Source: Streptomyces zhaozhouensis
GTDB lineage: Bacteria > Actinomycetota > Actinomycetes > Streptomycetales > Streptomycetaceae
Assembly: GCF_900230195.1 (NCBI RefSeq)
Contig: NZ_OCNE01000012.1
Span: 124,001-188,000, forward strand
Reading direction: 5' to 3'
Length of the DNA: 64,000 nt
Made by a program: the position numbers and the translations under genes. Every line of letters starts with the position of its first letter. Position 1 is the first letter of the stretch. The notes under the pieces were generated by a model, which searched no databases, was not told where the DNA came from, and worked only from the letters and a program-made list of their open reading frames with translations. Positions 24,768 to 32,753 of this stretch are shown piece by piece.

Positions 24768-26255
24768 TCAGCCGCACTCGCGCAGCGCGCGGGCGAGGGT
24801 GGCCACGCCCTCGTCGATCAGTCCCGGGGCGGTCGCCGCGTAGCCGAGGACCAGGCCCGGCGGACCCGGGAGCTGCCGGTGCCAGCTCAGCGGCTGGGTG
24901 CGCACGCCGAGTGCCAGCGCGCGGGCGGCAAGCGCCGTGTCGTCGACATCCTCGGGCAGCGTCACCGTCAGGTGCAGCCCCGCGGCGGTGCCGTGCACCA
25001 CCGCCAGGGGCAGCCGCGCCCGCAGCGCCGCGACCATCGCGTCCCGGCGGGTCCTGTGGCGGCGGCGGGCCAGCCGCAGGTGGCGTTCCAGCTCGCCGCT
25101 CTCCATGAGGCGGGCGAGCACCAGTTGGGGGAGCACCGCGTTGCCGAGGTCCGCGAACCGTTTCGCCTCCACCAGCCGCTCGTGCCAGCGCGGCGGCGGT
25201 ACGAGCCAGCCGACGCGGAGCGCGGGCGAGAGGGTCTTGGAGACGCTGCCCGCGTAGCAGACCCGTTCACCCAGCATGGAACGGACGGCGGCGACCGGCG
25301 GGCGGTCGTAGCGGTGCTCGGCGTCGTAGTCGTCCTCGACGATCAGTCCGTCCCGCTCCGCCGCCCAGCGCACCAGTGCGCGCCGGCGGCGGCCGGAGAG
25401 CACCTGGCCGGTGGGGAACTGGTGCGCCGGGGTGAGCAGCACGGCCCGCGCGTCGAGTTCGGCGAGCGCCTCGACGCGCACGCCCTCCTCGTCGACGGGA
25501 ACCGGCGGCGTGGTCAGGGCGCAGTCCGCGAGGTGCTGGCGCGCGCCCAGCGAGCCGGGGTCCTCGACGGCCATCTCCCGCAGGCCCTCGCGGTGCAGCA
25601 GGCGCCCCAGGAGGCTGAGCGACTGGGCGGTGCCGGCGACGATCAGCACCTCGTCCGGGGTGACCAGGACCCCGCGGTTGCGGGCCAGCCAGTCGGCGAC
25701 GGCGGCGCGCAGCGCGGGGGTGCCGCGCGGGTCCCCGTAGCCCAACTCGGCGGCGGGCAGCCGGCTGAGCAGGGCGCGTTCGGTGCGCAGCCAGGCGGCG
25801 CGGGGGAACGCGGCCAGGTCGGGCAGTCCGGGGGAGAGATCGATCCGGGCGGGGGCGGCGCGCAGCGCGTCAAAGGCGTCCTTGCCTGGCGCCCCGTCGA
25901 ACGGGTCTGCAAGTGAGCGAGGTGGAGCGTCTCTGACCGGAAGGTGTGGGGCGGCGACCACGACGGTTCCGTTGCGCCCCCGCCCGGCGACCTGCCCCTC
26001 TTCGAGCAGCCGGCGGTACGCCTCGGTCACCACGCCGCGCGAGACGCGCAGCTCGGCGGCGAGTGCCCGGGTGGCGGGCAGCCGGCCGCCGAGCGGCAGC
26101 CGGCCGTCGGCGATGGCCAGCCGCAGCCGGCCGGCGAGCCAGTCGGCCCGGCCGCCGGCGGGGGCCAGCGCCATGTCGAGTTGCAGAAAGTCCGATCCCG
26201 CGCTCTCCTCGCCTGTTTTGGACCTGTCGTGCTCGGGCTCTTTGGACCTGCTCAT
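24768..26255 (-). CDS. MocR/PdxR-type regulator (GntR winged helix fused to aminotransferase fold)
   Basis: 495 aa. An N-terminal GntR-like winged helix (about 35-100, GRLPATRALAAELRVSRGVVTEAYRRL) is joined to a fold-I aminotransferase-like domain with the PLP-binding lysine in AGSVSKTLSPALRVGW. Such regulators sense PLP or an amino compound and often control the neighbouring gene. The ATG at 26255 has AGGATGG upstream. Its start is only 29 bp from the start of the divergent methyltransferase gene, so their promoters must overlap and the methyltransferase is the obvious target. Confidence 0.9.
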   Translation of the reverse strand: MSRSKEPEHDRSKTGEESAGSDFLQLDMALAPAGGRADWLAGRLRLAIADGRLPLGGRLPATRALAAELRVSRGVVTEAYRRLLEEGQVAGRGRNGTVVVAAPHLPVRDAPPRSLADPFDGAPGKDAFDALRAAPARIDLSPGLPDLAAFPRAAWLRTERALLSRLPAAELGYGDPRGTPALRAAVADWLARNRGVLVTPDEVLIVAGTAQSLSLLGRLLHREGLREMAVEDPGSLGARQHLADCALTTPPVPVDEEGVRVEALAELDARAVLLTPAHQFPTGQVLSGRRRRALVRWAAERDGLIVEDDYDAEHRYDRPPVAAVRSMLGERVCYAGSVSKTLSPALRVGWLVPPPRWHERLVEAKRFADLGNAVLPQLVLARLMESGELERHLRLARRRHRTRRDAMVAALRARLPLAVVHGTAAGLHLTVTLPEDVDDTALAARALALGVRTQPLSWHRQLPGPPGLVLGYAATAPGLIDEGVATLARALRECG

Positions 26256-26284
26256 GGGACCATCCTGTCGGCCAGGGTGGGGCC

Positions 26285-27151
26285 ATGGAAACGCTCTTCC
26301 CCGCCGCTTCGACCGCCTCGACCACTTCGACCGCCCCCGACGTCGGCTATGTGCACGGCTACTCGACGCGGGAGGCCGCACGCCTCGGCGACCAGGCCGA
26401 CGTGCTCGCGGGGCTGCTGCACTCCGGCACCCGCTATCCCGACGGCAGCCGGGTGCTGGAGATCGGCTGCGGAGTCGGCGCGCAGACGCGGCATCTGGTG
26501 GCGCACAGTCCGGGGGCGCGGCTGGTGGCGGTCGACCGTTCGGCGGAGTCACTGGCGATCGCGCGGGCGCGCCTGGCGGAACACGCGCCGGGGGCGTTCG
26601 TCGAGTGGCACCGGGCCGATGTCCACGCTCTCCCGTTCGCCGAGGGCGAGTTCGACCATGTTTTCGTCTGCTTCGTGCTGGAGCATCTCGCCGACCCGGC
26701 GGGCGCGTTGGAACGGCTGCGGCGCGTGCTGCGTCCAGGTGGTTCGCTCACCGTCATCGAGGGGGACCACGGTTCGGTCCTCTTCCACCCGGACAGCGCG
26801 CCGGCCAGGGCGGCCATCGACTGCCAGGCGCGGCTCCAGGCGGCGGCCGGCGGGGACGCCTCGCTGGGGCGGCGGTTGCTGCCGCTGCTGGACGCGGCCG
26901 GGTTCACCGAGGCGCGCGTCCGGCCGTGCACCGTCTACGCGGACCGCACGAGGGAGGACCTGCGGGCCGGCTTCACCCGTGACACGTTTGTCGCGGCCAT
27001 CGCGTCGGTGCGCGCCGAGGCGCTGGCGGCCGGGCTGACCACGCCGGACGAGTGGGACCTGGGGATCGAGGAGCTGCGGCGGACGGCGGTGGGCGAGGGC
27101 ACGTTCCACTACACGTTCTTCAAGGCGGTGGCGCGCCGGCCGGAGCGGTAG
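26285..27151 (+). CDS. Class I SAM-dependent methyltransferase
   Basis: 288 aa. The SAM-binding motif I VLEIGCGVGAQTRHL is at about residues 60-75, motif post-I ends in VAVDRS, motif II is FDHVFVCFVLEHL and motif III is LRPGGSLTVIEGDHG. A helical C-terminal cap follows. The substrate is unknown; the family includes small-molecule methyltransferases. The ATG has GGGTGGGG close upstream. It is divergent from a MocR-type regulator over 29 bp. Confidence 0.88.
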   Translation: METLFPAASTASTTSTAPDVGYVHGYSTREAARLGDQADVLAGLLHSGTRYPDGSRVLEIGCGVGAQTRHLVAHSPGARLVAVDRSAESLAIARARLAEHAPGAFVEWHRADVHALPFAEGEFDHVFVCFVLEHLADPAGALERLRRVLRPGGSLTVIEGDHGSVLFHPDSAPARAAIDCQARLQAAAGGDASLGRRLLPLLDAAGFTEARVRPCTVYADRTREDLRAGFTRDTFVAAIASVRAEALAAGLTTPDEWDLGIEELRRTAVGEGTFHYTFFKAVARRPER

Positions 27152-27185
27152 CCGCACCGCCCGGCGCGGTGGGCCGGGCGCCGGC

Positions 27186-27749
27186 TCAGCGCTCCGGCTC
27201 CGGACGGAGCAGCGGGTGGGTGCAGACGGCGCGGAACAGCTCGGCCGGGTCGCTTCCCTCCAGGGACGGCAGGTTGCCGGTGAGCAGCAGGGTGGCCAGG
27301 CCGTGGGCCAGCGACCAGGCGGCGAGCCCGCCCAGCCGGGGGTCGTCGGGCTCCCGTGCGGCGATTCCGCGCTCCAGCCGTTCGCGGGTCTCGGCGCGGG
27401 CGGCGACGAGCGCGGGGGCGTCCCGATCGAGCAGTTCCGGGCGGAACATGACCTGGAAGTGGGCCGGATGCGTCAGTGCGAAGGACACATAGCGACCGCC
27501 GAGGTCGCGCAGGTCGGTCGCCCGGTCCAGCTCGTCGACGAGCAGCCGGTACCCGTCGACCGCGACGGCCGTCAGCAGCCCGGACCGGTCGCCGAAGTGG
27601 TGGGCGGGCGCCGCGTGCGAGACGCCGACGCGCCGCGCCAGCTCCCGCAGGCTGACCGCGTTCGGCCCGTCGGCGGCGATGACCTCCAGCGCGGCGGCGA
27701 CCAGGGCGCGCCGCAGATCGCCGTGGTGGTAGGGGCGTTGGCTGCGCAT
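27186..27749 (-). CDS. TetR family transcriptional regulator
   Basis: 187 aa. The N-terminal HTH (YHHGDLRRALVAAALEVIAADG ending near HFGDRSGLLTAV) is standard; the C-terminal half is of the WHG/TetR_C_33 type (RYVSFALTHPAHFQVMFRPE). The ATG at 27749 has AGGGTGA upstream. An inverted repeat just upstream is a likely autoregulatory operator. The divergent neighbour is an SCO6745-type gene about 400 bp away. Confidence 0.9.
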   Translation of the reverse strand: MRSQRPYHHGDLRRALVAAALEVIAADGPNAVSLRELARRVGVSHAAPAHHFGDRSGLLTAVAVDGYRLLVDELDRATDLRDLGGRYVSFALTHPAHFQVMFRPELLDRDAPALVAARAETRERLERGIAAREPDDPRLGGLAAWSLAHGLATLLLTGNLPSLEGSDPAELFRAVCTHPLLRPEPER

Positions 27750-27766
27750 GGGGTCACCCTAAGCGC

Positions 27767-27785
27767 ATCTTGACGTTGACAAGAT
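27767..27785. promoter_or_regulatory. Palindromic operator upstream of the TetR gene
   Basis: ATCTTG and CAAGAT form a perfect inverted repeat across a 7-base centre, 18 bases upstream of the TetR start. The size (19 bp) and position are typical of TetR autoregulation. Confidence 0.6.
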
Positions 27786-27853
27786 CTGGTGCGGCGGGTC
27801 AGGCTGGCGCCGTTCTGTCGCGACGACGCACCGGAGGCGGACCGATTGACCCT

Positions 27854-28125
27854 CTCCCGCCTGGAGGCGGGGGATTCCAGCGGTTCCCCGCTGGGGTTCC
27901 CGCCTCGTCGACGACCGCTCTGTCCGGGAGGACTCCCGGTGAGGTCTCACACCGTCTCCCCGGGCAGACGCGGCCAGCCGGGCCACCTCACGTCCTCGCG
28001 CCTCCCCTCCGCGCGACCAGCGTTGCCCGGCGGCCGTTGGAGGCCGGCCCGCCCCGGCGGCGCACCGGCCTCCCCCGCCCCGCTCCGCAGGAGCGTCGTT
28101 TCCCCCTCCCCGGCTGAGGCCGGGG
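27854..28125 (+). repeat. Multi-hairpin element, possibly an IS200/IS605 end remnant
   Basis: A 272-bp stretch without a gene carries tightly packed hairpins: CCCGCC-TGGA-GGCGGG (27856-27871), CCAGCGG-TTCC-CCGCTGG (27877-27894), GGAGGCCGG paired with CCGGCCTCC (28039-28073), CGCTCC-GCA-GGAGCG (28081-28095) and CCCCGGC-TGAG-GCCGGGG (28108-28125). The first is followed by GGATTCC and the last by GTATCC. Hairpins followed by such tails are reminiscent of the ends of IS200/IS605 elements and the guide RNAs of their TnpB proteins, but no transposase is present. It fills most of the 398-bp gap between the TetR and SCO6745-like genes. Confidence 0.4.
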
Positions 28126-28147
28126 GTATCCACGAAGGAGAACCCCG

Positions 28148-29014
28148 ATGACCCGTGACCTGGGACGGGTGCGTCAGCTGTGGCACCTGCTGGAACCGCC
28201 GCACGCCGTGCTCTACTTCGCGCCCGAGACGGCGGAGGAGCTGGGTGCCCTGGGGTATCCGGCCGAGGACCGTTGGCGGGCCTACTTCGCCTGCCGCGCC
28301 GCGCCGTTGGGGCCGGTCGGGCCGGGGGCGATCGCCTCCGCGTTCTACAGCTTCGCCCCCGCGATGGTGCGTCGGCACGCGACCGACCTGTGGTCGACGA
28401 CCGATCCGGCGGCGGTGCTGGCGGCCAGGCTGCGGGTGGTCGACCGGGTCTACCGGCGGCTGCTGGGCGACCGGGTGGAGAGCCCCGAGCTGGCCGAGGC
28501 GGCGGAGCTGGTCGAACGGGCGGCCGCCGCGGCGGAGTGCGCCGGTCGGCCGTTGGCGGCGGCCAACGCCGCGCTGCCCCGGCCGGACGCGCCGCATCTG
28601 CGGCTGTGGCAGGCGGCGGCCGTGCTGCGGGAGCACCGGGGCGACGGGCATCTGGCGGCGTTGCTGGTCGCGGAGCTGGACCCGGTGGAGTCGCTGGTGT
28701 CGTTCGCCGCGTTCGGCGCGGCCGCCACCGAGGTCTTCGGGAGCCGGGGGTGGAGCGCGGCCGAGTGGTCGGCGGCCGAGGAGCGGCTGACCGCCCGGGG
28801 GCTGCTGGCGGCAGACGGCACGGCCACCGAGGAGGGGCGGGCGCTGCGCGCGCGGATCGAGCGGGAGACCGACACCCTGGCGGCCGGCCCCTGGAGCACG
28901 CTGAGCGGCGCGGAGGAGGACCGGCTCGTCGAACTGCTGGGCGAGTTCTGGGTGGTCATGCTCAAGTCCGGGCTGCTGCCCCGGGAGAACACCCTGGGAA
29001 TCGGCCGGATCTGA
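28148..29014 (+). CDS. SCO6745 family protein
   Basis: 288 aa, helical and alanine-rich, starting TRDLGRVRQLWHLLEPPHAV with the internal AIASAFYSFAPAMVRRH segment. It matches the uncharacterised SCO6745 family, in which the C-terminal half resembles a winged-helix module; no enzymatic motif is visible. The ATG has GAAGGAG about 8 bases upstream, and that site lies directly behind the last hairpin of the preceding structured element. It may be controlled by the divergent TetR protein. Confidence 0.8.
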   Translation: MTRDLGRVRQLWHLLEPPHAVLYFAPETAEELGALGYPAEDRWRAYFACRAAPLGPVGPGAIASAFYSFAPAMVRRHATDLWSTTDPAAVLAARLRVVDRVYRRLLGDRVESPELAEAAELVERAAAAAECAGRPLAAANAALPRPDAPHLRLWQAAAVLREHRGDGHLAALLVAELDPVESLVSFAAFGAAATEVFGSRGWSAAEWSAAEERLTARGLLAADGTATEEGRALRARIERETDTLAAGPWSTLSGAEEDRLVELLGEFWVVMLKSGLLPRENTLGIGRI

Positions 29015-29096
29015 GGCCGCGCACGGCGCCCCGCCGTCCCCCGGTCGCCTCGGAGGGGGATGGACGGGCGCGCCACCGCATGTAAACATATGTCGC

Positions 29097-30335
29097 ATGG
29101 CGAATAATGATGCGGACGGTATGGGTGCGGGCGTCGAGTGGCCCCGGGGCTTCCGTGGGTACGCGGGCCACGCCGGGGTGCGACAGAGCGGGAACGACCT
29201 CTCGATCATCGCCTCGGAGCGGCCGGCGGTCAGCGCGGCCGTCTTCACCCGGAGCCGCTTCGCCGGTCCCTCGGTGGTGCTCAGCCGCCGCCACGCGGCC
29301 GACCAGCGGATGAGCGCCATCGTCACGGTCGCCTCCAACGCCAACGTGGCCACCGGCGCGGAGGGCGAGCGGAACGCGGCGGAACTGGCCGCCCTCGTCG
29401 GGGACCTGCTGGAGATCCCGGCCGAGCGGGTCCTCGTCAGCTCGACCGGGGTGATCGGCCGCCAACTGCCCATGGCGCCGCTGCGCGCGCACCTCGGCGG
29501 AGGCGGGGCCGGCGGGGCCCACCGGGACGGACCGGCAGCCACGGTCGCCGGCGCGGAGGACTTCGACGCGGATCCGCTGGCCGTGGCCGGGGCCATGATG
29601 ACCACCGACACCCACGCGAAGGTCAGCAGCCGCACGGTGGGCGAAGCCCGTGTCGTCGGGGTGGCCAAGGGCGTCGGCATGATCGAGCCCGACATGGCGA
29701 CCATGCTGGCCTATCTGGTGACGGACGCCGAGGTCGGCCCGATCGAGCTGGACAACGCGCTCCGCAGCGCGGTCGACCGCACCTTCAACTGTCTGAGCGT
29801 GGACACCGACACCTCCACCTCGGACACCGTGGCGCTGCTGGCCAACGGCGCCGCCGGGCCGGTCGACGCGGACGCGTTCGCGGAGGCGGTGCACGCCGTC
29901 TGCCTGGACCTCACCGAGCAGTTGGCCAGGGACGGCGAGGGGGCGACCAAGCTGCTGCGTGTGGTGGTCCAGGGCGCCGCCAGCCCCGCGCAGGCGAAGC
30001 GGATCGCCAAGAGCGTCCTCAACTCGCCGCTGGTGAAGACCGCCGTCCATGGCGCCGACCCCAACTGGGGCCGGGTCGTGATGGCCGTCGGCAAGAACAC
30101 CGAGCACGAGGAGGACCTGGCCATCACCCCGGAGCGGACCACCGTGCGCTTTGGTGCGATGGAGGTCTACCCCACGGCCACCGGCGAGGAGGAGCTGGCC
30201 CGGCTGGTGGAGATCATGCGCCAGGACGAGGTGGAGATCGGCGTCACGCTCGGGCTCGGGGAGGGCGCCGCCACGGTCTACGGCTGCGACCTCTCCGACG
30301 GCTATGTGCGGATCAACGCCGACTACACCACCTGA
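29097..30335 (+). CDS. OAT2-like glutamate N-acetyltransferase (ArgJ family)
   Basis: 412 aa. ArgJ-family enzymes move an acetyl group from N-acetylornithine to glutamate. The protein self-cleaves between Ala201 and Thr202 in KGVGMIEPDMATML, with the oxyanion motif SSTGVIG (115-121). Several stretches (SAAVFTRSRFAGPSVVL, NANVATG, SVDTDTSTSDT, the C-terminal YVRINADYTT) are closer to OAT2 of the Streptomyces clavuligerus clavulanate cluster than to housekeeping ArgJ, as I recall those sequences. No other arginine or clavam gene lies nearby. The ATG at 29097 lacks a clear ribosome binding site and may be leaderless. The gene ends just before two parS sites. Confidence 0.88.
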   Translation: MANNDADGMGAGVEWPRGFRGYAGHAGVRQSGNDLSIIASERPAVSAAVFTRSRFAGPSVVLSRRHAADQRMSAIVTVASNANVATGAEGERNAAELAALVGDLLEIPAERVLVSSTGVIGRQLPMAPLRAHLGGGGAGGAHRDGPAATVAGAEDFDADPLAVAGAMMTTDTHAKVSSRTVGEARVVGVAKGVGMIEPDMATMLAYLVTDAEVGPIELDNALRSAVDRTFNCLSVDTDTSTSDTVALLANGAAGPVDADAFAEAVHAVCLDLTEQLARDGEGATKLLRVVVQGAASPAQAKRIAKSVLNSPLVKTAVHGADPNWGRVVMAVGKNTEHEEDLAITPERTTVRFGAMEVYPTATGEEELARLVEIMRQDEVEIGVTLGLGEGAATVYGCDLSDGYVRINADYTT

Positions 30336-30355
30336 GCGGGGCCTCCCCGTGCCCA

Positions 30356-30371
30356 TGTTTCACGTGGAACA
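30356..30371. other. parS site
   Basis: TGTTTCACGTGGAACA is the exact reverse complement of the Bacillus subtilis parS consensus TGTTCCACGTGAAACA. It lies between the convergent OAT2-like and HTH genes, 25 bp centre-to-centre from an identical copy. Confidence 0.93.
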
Positions 30372-30377
30372 AGGGCC

Positions 30378-31235
30378 TCATGTTTCACGTGGAACATCGT
30401 GCGCGAGCGGTCCCAGTCGCGCGCGCAGCCGTCGCAGCGCCTCGGCGGAGTCGCTGCCCGGCAGTGCGGCATAGAGAACGAGCCGCTGCCCCGGGTCCTC
30501 CGGTAGATCCGCGAGATGGTCGGTCAGCGTGAGCGCGCCCACCACGGGGTGTTGGTAGGTCAGGGTGTGGGTCGAGCAGACCTCCACTTGGTGTCCGGCC
30601 CAGAGCCGGCGGAACTCCTCGCTCTCCCGGATCAGTTCCTCCACCAACTGCCGCAGCACCCGGTCGCCCGGGTGGAGGCTCGTTGCCCGTCGGAGGTCGG
30701 CGACCATGTCACGGCACCGGGAAGCCCACCCCACTCCGAAGAGCTGCCGCAGACACGGGTCGAGAAACATCAGCCGGGTCACATTGGGGCGGGCGGCGCG
30801 GGGGAGGTGGGGGGCCAGCAGGGTGTGGGCCAGCCGGTTCCAGACGAGCACATCGCCCCGGCGCCCCAGCACCAGGGCCGGGGTCTCGTCCAGGGAGTGA
30901 ACGAGCGCGACCAGCGCGGGACGCAGCGCCTCGGCGGGGGCGGAGGCGACCTGTCGCGGCCTGGCCAACTGCCGCAGATGGCGCTGCTCGGCCTCGTCCA
31001 GACCGAGGGCACGGGCGAGGGAGTGCAACACCTGGTCGGAGACCCCCGGGCTCGCGCCCTGTTCCAGCCGGGTGTAGTACCCGACGCTGATCCCGGCTAT
31101 CTCGGCCAGCTCCTCGCGCCGCAACCCGGGTACCCGACGCCGTCCCAGTGCCGGCAGCCCGACGTCCTCGGGGCGCAGCCGGGCGCGCCGGGAGCGAAGG
31201 AAATCACCGAGGTCGGGAGGGAGAGTTCTGCTCAC
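30378..31235 (-). CDS. Helix-turn-helix regulator with MmyB-like ligand domain
   Basis: 285 aa. An XRE-type HTH (VPGLRREELAEIAGISVGYYTRLEQG, residues ~35-60) is followed by a PAS-like MmyB ligand-binding domain (ALVLGRRGDVLVWNRLAHTLL and the C-terminal TYQHPVVGALTLTDHLADLP). This family is abundant in actinobacteria and often represses an adjacent oxidoreductase gene. A GTG at 31235 with AGGATG upstream was preferred to a GTG five codons earlier. The 3' end overlaps a parS site. Confidence 0.87.
   Translation of the reverse strand: MSRTLPPDLGDFLRSRRARLRPEDVGLPALGRRRVPGLRREELAEIAGISVGYYTRLEQGASPGVSDQVLHSLARALGLDEAEQRHLRQLARPRQVASAPAEALRPALVALVHSLDETPALVLGRRGDVLVWNRLAHTLLAPHLPRAARPNVTRLMFLDPCLRQLFGVGWASRCRDMVADLRRATSLHPGDRVLRQLVEELIRESEEFRRLWAGHQVEVCSTHTLTYQHPVVGALTLTDHLADLPEDPGQRLVLYAALPGSDSAEALRRLRARLGPLAHDVPRET
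30381..30396. other. parS site, second of a tandem pair
   Basis: An identical TGTTTCACGTGGAACA overlaps the stop codon of the HTH gene and encodes its last residues, VPRET. Confidence 0.93.
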
Positions 31236-31443
31236 CCGCTCATCCTGCACCGGTCGGAGGCGCCCCCCGTGCCGCGCTGGTCACGATCTCGCCAGGACCG
31301 TATCGTGCCACGTCTTCCGGGGCGCGTCGGCCGGTCGCGCCGGGCGGTCGGGGGCCCGGCCGGAGGGGGCCTCACCACCCCATGGCCGCCACGGCGAAAA
31401 CCAGTGGCCGAGGGGTGCGGGTGCCCCGGTACGGTCCGCCCTC

Positions 31444-32385
31444 ATGGAATCTGTACAGCGGGACCCGGCGCCGGAGCGGCGTGTCGTGCGGGAGATCGTC
31501 GCCCGCCACGGGATCGCCTGGGACTCCGTCAGGCCGTCGCCGGTGCAGGGCGAGGCGGCCCGGGTCTGGCTGCTGGGGGACGCGTGGGTGCTCAAGGTCG
31601 CCCGGGAGGGGTTCGCGGACGATCTGCGCAAGGAGGCGCTGGTGATCCCGTTCGCCGTGCGCGGCGGGCTGCGGACGCCGGCGCTGCGGGACTGGGGGGA
31701 GGAGCCGCTTCCCTGGCTGCTGGCCGAGCGTGCGCCCGGCAGGCCGGCGGACGGGGGCGAGCCGGGGGACGCCGGGCTGCGCGCGCTCGGTCGGGAACTG
31801 GCGACCCTGCACTCGGCCGAGGTCCCCGACGAGGTGCGGGCGGGGGTGCCGGCCGACGTGCCGGGCGACCCACGTGTCGAAATCGAGGCGCTCGCCGGAC
31901 GCGGCTATCTCAGCCCGGCGCTGGCCGACTGGCTGAACCGCTGGCTCGACCGCCTCGCGGGGGAACGGGGCGAGCGGGCGGAGGGCACGCTGATCCACGG
32001 CGACATCGCGGCGGGCAATCTGCTCTTCGCCGAGGACGGCTCGCTCACCGCGCTGCTGGACTGGGGAGACGCGGCATGGGCCGATCCCGCCGTCGAGTTC
32101 GCCAAGGTGCCGCCGCGGAGACTGCCGCCGGTGCTCACCGGCTACCTGGACGACGGCTCCCGGGGCGGGCGGCAGACGCTCGTCGAGCGGGGGCCAGGAC
32201 TGGTGGCCGACGTGCTGTGGCACCAGCTGAGCTGGGCGGTGCTGCGGTTGCCCGGGAAGCCGCGGCCCGAAGGCGCCCACTGGAGCGCCCAGCCCGCCAA
32301 CCGGCTTCTCGAACTGCTGCGCCTCTACGCCGAGGAACTGCCCGAGCCGTGGGCCGGCTGGATGAGGTCCCAGCGGTTGCCGTAA
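31444..32385 (+). CDS. Aminoglycoside phosphotransferase (APH) family protein
   Basis: 313 aa with a kinase-like fold. The N-lobe lysine is in WVLKVARE, the catalytic loop is LIHGDIAAGNLLF and the metal-binding DWGDA follows. Family members phosphorylate small molecules such as aminoglycosides, choline or homoserine; the substrate here is unknown and a resistance role should not be assumed. The ATG at 31444 lacks a clear ribosome binding site. Its last 61 bases overlap the convergent VOC gene. Confidence 0.85.
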   Translation: MESVQRDPAPERRVVREIVARHGIAWDSVRPSPVQGEAARVWLLGDAWVLKVAREGFADDLRKEALVIPFAVRGGLRTPALRDWGEEPLPWLLAERAPGRPADGGEPGDAGLRALGRELATLHSAEVPDEVRAGVPADVPGDPRVEIEALAGRGYLSPALADWLNRWLDRLAGERGERAEGTLIHGDIAAGNLLFAEDGSLTALLDWGDAAWADPAVEFAKVPPRRLPPVLTGYLDDGSRGGRQTLVERGPGLVADVLWHQLSWAVLRLPGKPRPEGAHWSAQPANRLLELLRLYAEELPEPWAGWMRSQRLP

Positions 32386-32738
32386 CGGTCCACGAAGACC
32401 ACCACCCGGCCGTAGCTCTCGGTCCTCGGCGGTTCCTCCAGGGCGACGCCGGCCGCCATCAGCCGGGCCAGGTCGGCGTCGAAGTCGTCCGTGTCGAGGA
32501 AGAACCCGACCCGGCCGCCCGTCTGGTCCCCCACCCGCGCCCGCTGCCGCTCGCCGACCGCCCGCGCCAGCAGCAGCCCGGTCTCCGCCGTCGGGCTCGG
32601 AGCGACGACCACCCAGCGCTTTCCGTCGGGCGCGAGGAGCCGGTCCTCGCGCAGCGTGAAACCGAGCACCTCCGTGTAGTAGGCGATCGCCTCGTCGTAC
32701 TCCGGTACCACCAGGGTCACCAGTCCCATGCGGCGCAT
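32325..32738 (-). CDS. VOC (glyoxalase/bleomycin-resistance) superfamily protein
   Basis: 137 aa. The pattern begins RRMGLVTLVVPEYDEAIAYYTEVLGF, the classic VOC start, and ends with DRYGNRWDLIQP. VOC proteins bind a metal and act as isomerases, dioxygenases or drug-binding proteins; the function here is unassigned. The ATG at 32738 is 15 bp from the divergent AraC-type gene, so the two probably share a control region. The 3' end overlaps the APH gene on the other strand. Confidence 0.86.
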   Translation of the reverse strand: MRRMGLVTLVVPEYDEAIAYYTEVLGFTLREDRLLAPDGKRWVVVAPSPTAETGLLLARAVGERQRARVGDQTGGRVGFFLDTDDFDADLARLMAAGVALEEPPRTESYGRVVVFVDRYGNRWDLIQPAHGSGSSSA

Positions 32739-32753
32739 GGGACTCAGCCTGCC

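Noticed and set aside
31444..32385. APH-family protein as an aminoglycoside resistance gene
   Set aside because: Only the general kinase fold is visible; no motif ties it to aminoglycosides, and the family has many metabolic kinases.
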